The notes below the pieces were generated by a model, which ran no database searches, had not been told where the DNA came from, and saw nothing but the letters and a program-made list of their open reading frames with translations. From Ichthyophis bannanicus (lineage: Eukaryota; Chordata; Amphibia; Gymnophiona; Ichthyophiidae), in assembly GCA_033557465.1 (NCBI GenBank), contig CM066035.1, forward strand, positions 922,026,522-922,090,521: a DNA stretch of 64,000 nucleotides. Direction: 5' to 3'. The position numbers were made by a program, and so were the translations under genes. Numbering within the stretch: the first letter of the stretch is position 1; every line of letters starts with the position of its first letter. Positions 32,245 to 42,941 of the stretch are shown here, one piece after another.

Positions 32245-33305
32245 GTAATGGCCTGGCTGCTGAGAGGGTAGTACTTGCTCCTCTACTCCTTCCCAAAGAG
32301 GTTGAGGGGGTGTTGCTGGCCTCTAGGAGGCAATCCACTAGAAAATCCTATGCATTCAAGTGGTGTAGGTTTGAAGGGTGGTGTACCCAGAATAAAGAAG
32401 ACCCGTTCACTTGTCAAGTACCTCAGGTATTGCAGTACTTGCTCCACCTCTCAGAGTTAGGCCTCAAGTCTAACTCTGTCAGGGTCCACCTGAGTGCGCT
32501 ATCAGCTCACCACTCTCCAATGGATGGGCAGCCTCTTTCAGCTCACCCTTTCGTATCCCGATTCCTCAGAGGCCGCCTCTGACTTGAAGCCTCCAATTTG
32601 CCCACTGGCTAAGGAGTGGGACTTAAATGTGGTCTTGCAGCGGCTTACTTGCCCACCTTTTGAACCAATGGCCACCTGTCACGGTTCCTTTCCTGGAAAG
32701 CACTCTTTCTGGTGGCGCTCACGTCTGCTCGACGGGTGAGCGAGCTGCAGGCTTTAGTATTGGATAGGCCGTACACACGGTTTTATAAAAACAGGGTGGT
32801 CCTAAGTACTCGCCCGAAGTTCCTTCCAAAGGTGGTTTCCTCGTTTCACCTCAACCAAGAGGTGGTTTTTCCAACCTTCTTCCCCAGGCCACATACCAGC
32901 AGGGCAGAAGCGGTTCTGCATACCCTGGACTGTAAGAGGGCGCTCGCCTTCTATCTGGAGTGTATGCGGGGACATCGGAAAGCTTCCCAGCTCTTCGTCT
33001 CTTATGATCCTAGTAAACTGGGTCTACCTGTCTCCAAGCGCACGTTATCCACCTGAGTGGCAGACTGCATCGCCTGGGCATACAGGGCAGCTGACCTCCA
33101 GCTTCAGGGCCGAATTAAGGTCCAGTCTGTCAGGGCTAAGGCCGCATCAGTGGCTAATCACCATTCTGTTCCATTGGCAGACATCTGCCGGTTCACAACT
33201 TGTTCTTAAAGCCAGACTTTTGCAGCCCACTACTGCCTGGAGAGAGAGTCCTGGTGGGACAGTGTTTTTGGTCGGGCGGTACTCCGTAACCTATTCGAGG
33301 TTTAG
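32245..33305 (+). pseudogene. Tyrosine recombinase of DIRS-D
   Basis: NGLAAERVVLAPLLLPKEVE, STRKSYAFKWCRFEGW, TSARRVSELQAL (Arg retained) and AAHYCLERESW (Tyr retained). The H-x-x-R block reads VQSVRAKAA, so the His is replaced by Gln. Stops near 32582 and 33056 and frameshifts near 32590 and 32700. Ends TAG 33303-33305. Confidence 0.85.
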
Positions 33306-33451
33306 GCAACTCCTACCCTCTGACCCTTTGGTGTCAGGCTACCGTGGGGGTTGTGTTCTCGGAGAAAAATCCTATCACTGCTGCTGCGGCTCTTCTAGAG
33401 GGAGCCATTTTTCAGCTATGGGTTCTCGGTAGCCTATAGCTAGGGAGTCCC

Positions 33452-33535
33452 ATATGTGAGAACTGACTTCCTGCTTGTTCCTGGAGAAAGTGTAGTTACT
33501 CACCTGTAAGGGACAGCAGGAATCAGTCCTCACGA
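33452..33535 (+). repeat. ICR of DIRS-D, internally shortened
   Basis: GTTCCTGGAGAAAGTGTAG, TTACTCACCTGTAAGGGACA: relative to A and E, the palindrome and part of the right half (GTGTTCTCCAGGAG) are missing. Confidence 0.8.
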
Positions 33536-33601
33536 CCCTCCCTCCTCCTCTGGAGTTGCAGTACTTTAATTTTTTTCTCATTTTGCCGTCTTTTTAGCTA
33601 T

Positions 33602-33842
33602 ATAGCCACAAATGTCAATTAAGCTCCACTATTTACCATTAATTGGCTTGACTAACTCACTACTGAAATGTTGCTATTTATGATTTATATTATTAAATTA
33701 GCGATCAGGTCTCAGAATTAACATCGGCTACTCACTGGATCTGCTTGTATGATGCAGTGAAAAACGCCTTAATGCATCAACGACCTGTTATCGCTATTTT
33801 TCTTTTTTTATTCTAGGTTTTTTTACTTTTTTTCTTTTGTTA
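33602..33842. mobile_element. 241-bp retroposon with 13-bp target duplication
   Basis: Flanked by TCTTTTTAGCTAT at 33589-33601 and 33843-33855. The insert ends in T-rich sequence (TTTTTTTACTTTTTTTCTTT), consistent with a minus-strand retroposon. It is absent from the same position in A and E. No A/B box or ORF is evident. Confidence 0.75.
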
Positions 33843-33864
33843 TCTTTTTAGCTATGTCATCTGA

Positions 33865-34045
33865 CTGAGCAAGGTGGCACCCTTGGGTGGGAAGGGGACC
33901 GCGCATATGCGATGCAATCCCAAAGGCTTTCTTTGAAAGCTGGGGAGTTGCTCCGCACGAGGGCTCCGTCGGCGCCGACTTCATCCATATGTGAGGACTG
34001 ATTCCTGCTGTCCCTGGAGTACACCTGTTACAGGTGAGTAACTAC
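33865..34045 (+). repeat. Right TIR and extension of DIRS-D
   Basis: CAAGGTGGCACCCTTGGGTG and GCGCATATGC (mutated NRF1-like site), then CACCTGTTACAGGTGAGTAA; CAG|GTGAGT at 34031-34039. Confidence 0.85.
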
Positions 34046-35150
34046 GCTTTCCCCGCCTAAGGGTGTATAAGATGTATACACTCCCAGAGAAGGAGTACAT
34101 TGTATGGTTTGATATTCTCAAAGTGCATGTGCAGGTCACAGCGGTTACCAGACGTTCCACCATTCCTGTGAAAGGCTGATTGGCTTTAAAGGATACTCTG
34201 AACCTAAAAGTGGATTTGTTTTGAAGAAGCAGTTCGCTGCGGCAGCTGCTATTCTTCAGTTGACAGTATGTGTAGGCCTGGAGTCCAAATCCTTGCTCCA
34301 ATGGATTCAGTCTCTTCCGCCAGATGATTCTACCCCTCTTTTGGCTGTGGCCTTCCTAGCTGATGCCATATATGACCTGGTATATTTAGCGGCCACGGAT
34401 AGTGCTCTGTTCACTGACACGGCATTGGATTTTGCTCCTACAGTGGGCGACTGACACATTTCCAAAGCCCGGATGACCCAGCTTGCCTTCAGAAGGAAGC
34501 TTCTTTTTTTGGCTGATTTGGAGATGTTTGTGAAGGACCTGGGTGAGACAAAATCTTACCACCTTCCAAAGGAGAGGTCCAGGGTATGTAGCAGGCAGGA
34601 GTCCCTTTCCCATCAGCCTCTGCTCCCTGCGGGTGCACTGGTCAGTCTCCCAGGAGTATTGGGACTCTGTTTCTGCTGAGCCTGGCAAGCTTTTCTCCCT
34701 CTCTGCTTCTGGACTTTGGGCTCATTCTTGGTTTTTTCGTGCAGTGCATGGGCCCAGGGACTCTGCTCCTTTCAGAGGATGCCCATCCCTGGTTGTGCAA
34801 TGAGGTTTTGGGGGGCCCATTCCCTGGTTCCTCCAATTGGGGGCAGGTTTGCGGTCACCAAGGATCACCGGGTGCTAGACACCATTCAGTACAGCTATTT
34901 TCTGGAATGCAAAGAGCTGATCCGGATACCTTGGTCATCTCATTTGTGGGTCTGCGATAAATACGGCTGCTGTGTGGACCACCTTTGACAAATTGCTCCT
35001 CCTGAAGACAGTGGTGCCTGTTCCCCTGGATGATCAGGGCAAGGGCATGTTTTCCATTTATTTTGTGTTGCTGAAAAGTGACTGATCTTTGCAGTCCATT
35101 CTGGACCCCAAGGGTGTCAATGAGCACTTGCGCATCTTGTGCTTCCAGAT
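34046..35150 (+). pseudogene. gag region of DIRS-J, 3' part
   Basis: Continuation of J after D. MILPLFWLWPS-like and LDFAPTVGD fragments near 34320-34450 and scattered short ORFs resemble group 3 gag only weakly. No intact domain. Assignment rests mainly on position between the gag block at 27180 and the RT at 35160. Confidence 0.45.
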
Positions 35151-35159
35151 GGAAACCTT

Positions 35160-37160
35160 ATGATCTGTGATTCAAGCTGTATGCTGAGGGGAGTTCCTGG
35201 CATCTCTGGATGTGACCAAGGTATATTTTCATATCCCGATCTGTGAAGATCAGCAAAATATCTGCGTTTTGCCATACTTGGCTCTCACTTTGTTTGCCAC
35301 CCTCCTATTTGGACTTTCCACTGCCCCCACGGACGTTCTCAAAGGTCTTGGTGGTGGTTGCTGTGCACTTCGGCGCCAATGAATTTGTGTGCACCCATAT
35401 CTGGATGATTAGCTCATCCAAACCTGTTCTCTTTGAGTCATTTTGGGTAGCTACCAAAATGCTGTTCTTTTTCAAAAGCCTTGACTGGATGATCAATCGA
35501 GGAAAGAGCCCGTTGTTGCTGTCCCTTTCCCTAGAGTTCTTGGGAGCATGTTTTGATACTCGGATGGGCAGAGTCAAAAGACTATTGGATTGTCTGCTGC
35601 TGGTCTGTCACTGAAGGTTCTCAGAGTCTGGAAATATCTTGAACTCCTCGGATTGATGGCAGCGATTAATCATGATGGTGCCATGGGCATGTGCTCATAT
35701 GCGGCCGCTCCAACTGTCCTTGTCAGCTGTGGTCCCTGAGTTCTCAGGAGTTTGAACTTGAGCTCCCATTCTCAATGATGGTGAAGGCCAGCCTGTGGTG
35801 GTGGTAGCAGCCCTGTCATCTTAGGAAGGGCATGCCACTGGACGATTTCTCATAGATCCCTCTGATGGCAGATGCCAGTCTTTCAACTTGGGAAGCCAAT
35901 TGCGATGACCGGCTGGCCCGGAGCTGTTGGAACTGCATCAAGGTGAGGGCCATCAGGTTGGCTTTTCTGCATTTACAGCCCCTGGTCGAGGGCCAGGTAA
36001 TTTGAGAGTTTTCCAACAATGCCACGGTTGTGATTGGTGAATTGGCAAGGTGGCATGAGGGAGTGCTGGGGTAGCCCTGGAGATGACTCTCCTGTTTGCC
36101 TGAGAGGAGAATAACCTCATTTTGGTCGCTTTCCTCTGAATTGTTTCAAGTCTTTTTATATTGTTTGGAGAATGTATCTCACAAAGGATATAAAAAGACT
36201 TGAAATGGTTGAGGAAGGCAACCAAAGTGATTTGGAGCCTGCGCCAGAAGATGTATGAGAAGAGACTTTGAAGACTTAAATATGTATACCCTAGAGGAGA
36301 GAAGGGACAGGAGAGATGTGATTCAGACCTTTAAATACTTAAAGGATAACAAACAAACCTTTTTCAAAGAAGGGGAAGCTGTAAATCTAGAGGGCATACG
36401 ATGAAGCTGCAAGGAGGTAAATTTAAAAAACATCAGGAAATATCTCTTCACTGAAAGAGTGGTGGATGCTTGGAATGCCCTCCTGATGGAGGTGGTGGTT
36501 GCAAATACAGTAACAGAATTCAAAATGGCATGGTATAGACACAATGGGTCCCTTTATAGCAAGTGGATAAAATCAAAGCAAATGTAAGTATCTTTTATAC
36601 TTTAATAAGCAGAGGGCTGCTGACCTGCACCGACTAGCAGGTACAACTGCTCTAGACACCTTACTGGACAGACTAGATGGACCTTATTGTTCTTTATCTG
36701 CCGTCATATACTTTGTCAACTAAGTATTTTGCCAGGGTGGCATCGGACTTTCTCAGTCGGCACACTGAATCCAGGAGAGTGGGAGTTGAGTCAGGAGGCA
36801 TTTCAGTTGATTTTGCACCCCTCGATGGATCTGATGGCGACCCGCTCCATTGCCAAAGTGTGATGCTGCTTCAGTTGCCCCACGGAGACTTTGTCAGAGG
36901 GTGTCAATGCCCTGGCCTAACCCTGGCTAAGTCAGTGCCTGCTTTGTTTTTCCTGTGTGGCCCCTAGTGGAGTATGTGATTTGGTGTATGCAGCAACACG
37001 TGGGAAGGATGATTCTGCTGGCGCCAGATTGGCTGAGGAGAGCGTGGTTCAGAGATACGATGCGGCTCCTGCAAGCACCACCTCTTTGCCTGTCTTAGGG
37101 CCTGTTGTATCAGGGACTAATTGTCCTGGAGGACTCTGTTCCCATCTCACTTAAGGCTTG
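35160..37160 (+). pseudogene. RT-RH-MT remnant of DIRS-J, split by CR1
   Basis: RT: PPRTFSKVLVVVAVHFGANE (about 35325), HIWMISSSKP where YLDDWL is expected, and SLEFLGACFDTRMGRVKRL (about 35530). RNase H-like residues lie near 35860-36050. After the CR1, RVASDFLSRHTESRR (about 36730) is the last RNase H block. Catalytic residues are lost. Confidence 0.7.
36117..36726 (+). mobile_element. CR1-like LINE 3' end with inverted 5' segment
   Basis: Plus-strand CR1 ORF2 C-terminal remnant (KYLFTERVVDAWNALLMEV-like, about 36440) and a tail ending TTATCTGCCGTCATATACTT. Its first about 50 bp (TTTCAAGTCTTTTTATA, 36147-36163) are the inverse of TATAAAAAGACTTGAAA (36189-36205). The 5' end is therefore a short inverted duplication. 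Confidence 0.75.
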
Positions 37161-38215
37161 GCTCTTGAGAGGAGATGGCTAGCGTGTAAGGGCTACTTTC
37201 TGGCAGTGGCTTCCATTCTGGAGCCCGGAGGAGGTCTACCAACCTGGCATACGTGCAGATCTGGTGCTGCTTTGGTCAGTGGCGTGGCACATGGAAGCTG
37301 GCTCCTGAGGTGGCCAAGATGCTGCTCCTGTTGGCTTTTCTGCAGGACAGTCTGGAGAAAGGCTTAGCTCCCTAAAGGTTCAGGTGGCAACTTTGTTCTG
37401 TTTCAGAGATCCAGTGTTCTAGCCTTATACCTGGATGTTTCCTGCTTTCCTTGGGGGGGGGGGGGGGGGTTGGCGTCTATTCTCCCATCCAGCCTGTGGT
37501 CCCTTCCTGGGATCTGTGTCTGGTGCTCAGGAATCTGATGTCGGAGCCCTTTGAGCCATTGAAGCATGCTATTCTGAAGTTTTTGACATTCAAGATGGTC
37601 ATCTTGGTTGCAATTTGTTCTGCAAGGCAGATTTCTAGCTTCAAGGTCTTGTCCTGCTGCGATCCTTAATTATCTTTTTCTGAAGAGGCAGTTTCCTTTC
37701 GGCCTGTACCTGCCTTCTTGCCTAAAGTCAATTCTCCCTTTCAGGTGTACCAGGTGGTTTGTCTGCCTTCCTCCTCCAAGGAGCAGTGTTGAGGGAAGTT
37801 CTTGCAGATGTCCGGAGGGTGCTTCTTTGGTACTGTGAAGTTACAAATTCTTTTTTTTTTTTTTGTAAGTCAGACTGTCTTTGTGCTGTTTGCTGGCCCA
37901 CACAAAGGTGATGCAATGGCCATCTACCTTGAAATGCGGGATTTAGGAGGCCATTGCCTTGATGTCTCTGCATATCTGCTGCAGAACCAGCCTGTTCCAG
38001 AGGGTTTGGATGCCCATTCTTCCTGAGCTCAAGTGTCCTTATGGGCGGAGCGAAGCTCGGTAGGCCCCGCAAACATTTGTTGGGCAGCAACAAGGGTATC
38101 ACTTTCCTCTTTTGTCAAGCACTGCTGCTTCGATGTCCACGCTTGGCAGATACATCCTTTGACTCTAAGATTTTGCGAGCTGCTGTGTCTTCTTCCCACC
38201 CAGCAAAGTTGTAGT
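37161..38215 (+). pseudogene. Tyrosine recombinase remnant of DIRS-J
   Basis: PSWDLCLVLRNLMSEPFEPL and VILVAICSARQIS (about 37505-37640; the second Arg of the usual SARRIS block is Gln), then HCCFDVHAWQIHPLTLRF (C-terminal, about 38120). A poly-G run at about 37453-37469 sits inside it. Multiple frameshifts. Confidence 0.65.
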
Positions 38216-38225
38216 TTTGATATGT

Positions 38226-38335
38226 CCCATTTGTCTGGACTGGTCTAGCAGGATGATATGGAAGGTGTCATTTTACTTACCAGAGAATGCCCTTTGCTTG
38301 ATTCCTGCTTGACTAGTCCAAGTTCCAACCCTGGA
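38226..38335 (+). repeat. ICR of DIRS-J
   Basis: TTTGTCTGGACTGGTCTAGC, GGAAGGTGTCATTTTACTTA, CCAGAGAATG: complement of the right extension joined to the left end at 7690. Confidence 0.8.
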
Positions 38336-38539
38336 ACTGTGTTGGCTCCGTTCTTTTACTATGGTACCCTAGGGTCCACTATAACTTTTATACTTGGCTC
38401 TACAAGTTCATCTTCTACTGACAAGCTTCTATTTCTGCTTTCCTGTACAAAGTTCTCTACTGTTGATTACTCACTGTGGCCCATGTTAAGATGTGTGATG
38501 CTTGCCTTGTTTTTCCATATGCTTTCAGACAGATACTGA

Positions 38540-38712
38540 AGAGTCCTCTGGTGGCTGAGGCAGATAGAGGCATTGGATTGATGTCATTGAAACCTAGGTT
38601 TTTCATTGGTTCTTTTGTCTCCACCAATATGCTGGTATGGAACACAAACCAATTATCTGGACTTGTCTAGCCAGGATTCAAGGAAATGACATCTGGTAAG
38701 TAAAATGTCACC
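38540..38712 (+). repeat. Right TIR and extension of DIRS-J
   Basis: Pairs with 7690-7733 plus 13293-13425. It ends GACATCTGGTAAGTAAAATG; GTAAGT at 38696-38701. Confidence 0.85.
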
Positions 38713-39335
38713 ATCGGTTTTCCAGATTATTTTGACTCTTCTCCTGGTTGTCTCCTAAAATTGTGTAGAAATTAAGTTTTTTTTTTAAGAAATTGTTAAT
38801 GTTTAGTTGTCTAATAATATTTTTGAAATAATTCTTATGCAGGTTATTGCAAATTTCTTCTTTCAATGGTAAAATGAATGCACTTAATGAAGTTAATAAA
38901 GTGATATCTAGTGTCTCCTATTACACTCATCGACATGGTAATCCTGAAGAGGAGGAGTGGCTCACGGCGGAGCGTATGGCAGTAAGTGTTTGGGATTTGC
39001 TTTTTAGTTAGGTAGATAACACTGAGATTGCTTTTAAAGTTGGCAAGTATGCAACCTTTTTCTTGTGACTGATGCTACCCTATGCTGTGGGTTCTTTGTG
39101 CTGTTGATTTGCTGCTGTTGGTTTTACAGACTTCTTATTTGATAACATATTTTAATGAGCTATATTAATTAGCTCTTAGTCATCTTAACTTTAAATGTCT
39201 CCAAATCTTAGTAGTAATGAGTTGATTTCCATCCAAGGCTTGATTTCAAATAATTGATTTAATAAGTTATATCCATTTGTGCTTCATGCTTTTGTAAAAG
39301 ATGCATAGTGCTTGCTTGCTATTACCATAAAAATA
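38713..39335 (+). other. Unique intron sequence around the host exon
   Basis: AT-rich sequence outside all recognised repeats. It contains the USP9X-type exon, preceded by T-rich tracts suited to a splice acceptor. No other exon is seen. Confidence 0.6.
38843..38981 (+). CDS. USP9X: Internal coding exon of USP9X-type deubiquitinase
   Basis: A 139-bp exon bounded by acceptor TTCTTATGCAG (ending 38842) and donor GTAAGT (38982-38987). From 38844 it gives 46 codons containing [16 protein letters not shown] and [21 protein letters not shown] recognise this as the N-terminal helical-repeat region of USP9X, a very large ubiquitin-specific protease that removes ubiquitin from substrates and acts far downstream through its C-terminal catalytic domain. 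The exon enters with one base of a split codon and ends on a codon boundary. The frame is intact with no stop. The paralogue USP9Y is mammalian and improbable here. The only host gene evidence in the window. Confidence 0.92.
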
Positions 39336-39500
39336 TATCTGAAGAGCAAGCAGGAATGCAGTCTTCACATATGGGTGACGTTGGCACCGACAGAGCCCCA
39401 TGCGAGAACATTCCCCAGCATCCCTCCATGCATGTGTGCCTGCCTTCTTGCCTTCCCAGTAATTCTCCAGAATTGTCTTTTTTTTCAGTGGAGCCATTAG
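39336..39500 (+). repeat. Left TIR of DIRS-K
   Basis: GAGCAAGCAGGAATGCAGTC, then TTCACATATGGGTGACG and GGCACCGACAGAGCC resemble the left TIRs of B and H, with substitutions. The 39500-39707 leader has no gene. Confidence 0.75.
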
Positions 39501-39707
39501 GATATTGTCCTCTTTCTGCTGTTAAAAGGTCGTCTTAAGTGCCTTTGGGTACATCGTGCTTTGCCTTTCCATTGCTCCAGTCCTGCATTGGACTTCCTGT
39601 TTTTTACTCCTTTTGCCTTTTTGATTTTTCTTTTCATTTTCTTTTCAGTTAATTTTTCCTTACTTCGCAGCAAATGCCGCTTGCTTTGCTGGCCTAGGCT
39701 GCTATTG

Positions 39708-41060
39708 AAACATAGAAACATGACGGCAGGAAAAGACCACATGACCTATCTGGTCTGCACTTCCATATCAGAAACTACAATAGTTCCTTTTTTTCCTTTA
39801 GAGATCCTCTGTGTTTGTCACATTCTTTTTTTTAAATTCAGATACTGTCCTCATCTCTACCATCTCCACTGGGAGAGTATTCTATGCATCTACCACCCTT
39901 TCCGTAAAGAAATATTTCTGCATATTGCTCCTGAGTCTATCCCCCTTCACCCTCATCCTATGTCCCCCCGTAGCAGAACTTGCTTTCAATCGAAAGAGGT
40001 TCTCCTCCTGTGAATTTATGCCACAGAGGTATTTAAAGTCTCTATCATATCTCCTCTGTCCCACCTTTCCCCCTAAAGTAGGGATCTCCAAATCCAGACC
40101 TGGAGGGCTGCAAACCAGTCAGGTTTTCAGGATATCCATAATGAATATGAATGAGATATATTTGCATGCACTGCCCCCATTGTATTTGAAGTTATCTCAT
40201 GCATATTCATTAGGAATATACTGAAAACATATTAGGATCCTTAAATCTGTCTTCATATGCTTTATAATGAAGACTACTAACCATTTTAGTAGTCACCCTC
40301 TGCATTGACTCCAACATGTTTATATCCTTTTGAAGGTGTGGTCTCCAGAACTGCACACAACACTCCAAATGAGTTTGCACCACAGACTTATACAGAGGCA
40401 CAATCACCTCCTTTTTTTCTGCTGGTCATGCCTCTCCCTATGCACCCAAGCACCCTCCTAGCTTTCTCTGTCGCCTTTTCTACCTGTTTAGCTGCTTAAA
40501 GATTGTTAGAGACAGTCATGCCCAGGTCCCGCTCTTCTTTTGTGGACAGAAGTACTTCACCCCTACACTGTACCACTCCCTTGGATTTTTGCAGCCCAAA
40601 TGCATGACCCTGCATTTTTTAGCTTTAAATCTCAGCTGCCAAATTTTAGACTATTCTTCAAGCTTAGCTAGATCTCTCATGTTATCTATTCCTTCCTGGG
40701 TGTCTATTCTAATGCAGATTTTGGTGGTATCCTCAGAGGCAAACCTTACCCGACAGCCCTTCCACAATATCACTAACAAAGATGTTAAAAAGAATCGGAC
40801 CAAGGACAGATCCCTGTGGCACACCACTGATAAGCTCCTCCTCAGAGTGAATTCCATTTACCTCTACTCTTTGTTGCCTCCCACTCAGCCAATTTCTAGC
40901 CCAGTCAGTAACTTTAGGGTCCATTCCTTGAGTGCTCAGTTTGTTTATAAGTCACCTGAGTGGTAAGTGTGTCAAAGGCTTTACCAGAATCCAAGTACAC
41001 CACATGTAGGGCTCTCTCCCTCAGTCCAACTCCCTGGTTACCCATTCAAAGAAATCAGAT
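39708..41060 (-). mobile_element. CR1-like LINE, RT and 3' end, in DIRS-K
   Basis: On the minus strand, 5' to 3': RT motif B-like [20 protein letters not shown] (about 40800), EGIDNMRDLAKLEE, YKSVVQTHLECCVQFWRPHL (about 40370), RYDRDFKYLCGINSQE and KYFFTERVVDA (about 39890). The 3' tail is near ATAGAAACATGACGGC at 39714. Frameshifted, 5' truncated, and interrupted by a MITE at 40080-40228. Confidence 0.88.
40080..40228. mobile_element. hAT-like MITE inside the CR1
   Basis: About 150 bp of palindromic sequence: CAGGTTTTCAGGATATCC on one side, and CATGCATATTCATTAGGAATATACTGAAAAC in inverted relation on the other. Absent from the matching CR1 at 21830, where the flanks are contiguous. The TTTTCAGGATATCC...ATGAATATGCAT pattern is familiar from vertebrate non-autonomous hAT elements. 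An 8-bp TSD is not clear. Confidence 0.6.
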
Positions 41061-41149
41061 TTTCTGACAAGACCTGCCATTGGACTCCAGAAATCTCACT
41101 GTTTTCTCTTTCAGCAGCTTTTTGTGATTGGTTCTGTGGAGAAACAACG

Positions 41150-42674
41150 CAATAGGTTTAAGACATGTACCAAGTGCTAAAACACTATCTTTGCTACAGA
41201 TAAGCACTATTGATGCTTAAAGTGTTTTGGCCAAGACCATGATGTTTTGACTTGCCCCCTGTGTCAGCAAATGACCAGGAGGTGATTTAAAAGCCATGAA
41301 CAACAATGGGGAAAGTTGTTTCTGTCAGATTCAGCCCTTTCAGCACCCAATGCCCGACCTCGATGTAGGTGCTTCAATGCACTTGGCAGCATCGCTGATG
41401 GAACTGGCACAGTCACAAGCCCTGGAGCCCATACCCCTGTTTGAGCCCCTGTGCAAACTGGTCTCGGGGCACCTCTGTTACAATGCCTTGGTGCATTGGC
41501 ACCAAGACTCGATATCTGCATTGGAGCGGCATTGAAGCAGTGGTACTAACTGACACTATTTCAACTTCTTACTTGGTACTGATTCCACTACCTTAGAATC
41601 AGATGTCAAGTCTGTAGATTCCAGAGGACTCCCGGACATTCCCTCGGACCTTTCTCCTCCGTGTGAACGGCACTGGTCCCTGCCTGAAGATGTCTTTTCA
41701 AGATTTCATCAGAGCCATGGTGGCAGTGTGCTCTGTGACAGTAGCCACTGAGATGGAACAGAGAGCTGAAGAACTTGGAATCTTCCAATATCTCTCAACG
41801 CCTAAAGGGGCCACTACGCTACAGATACATTGTATCCTCCAGGACCTCATGCTCCATATGTGGGAGTCTCATTTGACGGTCCATCGATGAGCAAAAGGCT
41901 GGAAATGCTCTATAGGGTTCCTCCTTGCCCAGGTTTTTAAAAACCTCAGCTACCACATCATTTTATGGTTGTGGAATCAGCAGTGTTTCAAGTTAAGAGT
42001 TCTAAAAAATCACTCCTCTGTTCCTTCAGGGAGGGAGTTGAGGACTCTCGATGCATTTGGACATCGATGCATCCAAGCAGTTATCCTTGCATTCAGGATC
42101 AACTCCTACATACTTTACATGGGTATGCTTTTGAGGTATGTGGCTAAAGATCTGGCTGAGTTCTCCACCTTTCTGCTACCTGACAAGCAAGGTCCATATC
42201 AGGCCCTGGTCAACCATGGTCAAAATACTTCACTAGGGCTGCTTTTGATGCCTTTGTGTCCACCAGTAGGGCAGCAGCAGTCTGTATTGGAGCTAGAAGA
42301 ATGGCCTGGCTGCAAGCGTCGTCAGACCTTGAACAATGGGTTCAGGATATACTAACGTTCTCTGTACAGGGGAGAAAGTCTTTGGAAAGGGCGGAGAGAA
42401 CAGACTGGTGAGAGATGGATGATCTCACCCTAAAACGCCTCTTTTGAAAGATTGCTGGACCCAGGATATCACTGCTTGATCCAATACAAGCATTGAGGAA
42501 CCTGTGTCTTTTGGGGAGACTGATAGGTACTTATGACCTAGATTGGCCACTGTTGGAAACAGGATACTGGGCTTGATGGACCTTGGTCTGACCCAGTATG
42601 GCATACCTTATGTTCTTATCTAAGAAGGCTTCCTCCAAGAAACCCTTCTACCCCAAGAAGAAAAGGTCCCTATC
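41150..42674 (+). pseudogene. gag remnant of DIRS-K
   Basis: KTCTKC then CLKCFGQDHDVLTCPLC (Cys/His cluster, about 41165-41270), MSFQDFIRAMVAVCSVTVAT (about 41690), GRELRTLDAFGHRCIQAV (about 42030), INSYILYMGMLL and ELEEWPGCKRRQTLNNGF. Several frameshifts. A CR1 tail interrupts at about 42455, then KKASSKKPFYPKKKR resumes before F. Confidence 0.75.
42455..42618 (+). mobile_element. CR1-type 3' tail
   Basis: TTGGCCACTGTTGGAAACAG, GGGCTTGATGGACCTTGGTC, and the end CTTATGTTCTTAT are typical of a CR1 3' terminus. It lies within DIRS-K gag. Confidence 0.75.
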
Positions 42675-42941
42675 TTTCTCCTAGGACAAGCAGGATGAGT
42701 CAGCCACAAGTGGTGACTCATCCGATGGCGCCATAGATGGAAGTACTCCCAGTAGCTCAGAAGGCTTTTGCCTTCTGAGCATGGGCTAGTAGCCACACCC
42801 CTAGGACCGCCCCTAGCTAGCCAGTCTTTGTCTTCCGCCTTGCCAGCAAGACATCTCTCTCAACTCTCTCCATCTATCTCAAACAAGAATTCCAAAAGAA
42901 ATTAATACTTTAAGAAATTAAGCATTAAGAAAGTACCTGCC

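Larger units (their letters stand above)
29680..32271 (+). pseudogene. RT-RH-MT of DIRS-D, split by an insertion
   Basis: RT from HFHQVPTSFFPEEPL through SIDLKDAYTHILIHPD is interrupted at about 30125. It resumes near 30888 with YLRFVVRGNHFQYKVLPFG and FAYLDDWLIRG. Frameshifts near 31075 and 31560. The RNase H QTDNQVAIFYINKQG block is intact. The methyltransferase part (MDLFASPENHQLPWF, YAFPPTPLVARTLF, ILVAPRWPRRPWF) runs to TAG 32269-32271. Confidence 0.85.
27361..34045 (+). mobile_element. DIRS-D, group 1 DIRS, full length with insertions
   Basis: Left end TTCTCCAGGAACAAGCAGG; right end ACAGGTGAGTAACTAC at 34030-34045. All three genes, the ICR and both TIRs are present. Disrupted by a compound insertion (30125-30887) and a 241-bp retroposon (33602-33842). 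It splits the gag of DIRS-J, which resumes at 34046. Confidence 0.92.
7690..38712 (+). mobile_element. DIRS-J, old group 3 element split by nested insertions (31-kb footprint)
   Basis: Own segments: 7690-7733, 13293-13425, 25964-27360, 34046-36116 and 36727-38712. The left TIR pieces read continuously across B and are the inverted counterpart of the right TIR at 38540-38712 (shared GAGGCAGATAGAGGCAT; ACACAAACCA next to TCTAGCAGGA). The intervening blocks are B, G (with C), D and a CR1. The ICR at 38226-38335 predicts both ends: left TTCCATATTGTCC at 7690 and right GGTAAGTAAAATGTCACC ending at 38712. Confidence 0.85.

Noticed and set aside
38843..38981. Processed USP9X retrocopy
   Set aside because: Consensus acceptor and donor directly flank the segment and no adjoining exon sequence or poly-A tail follows, so it is a genuine exon.
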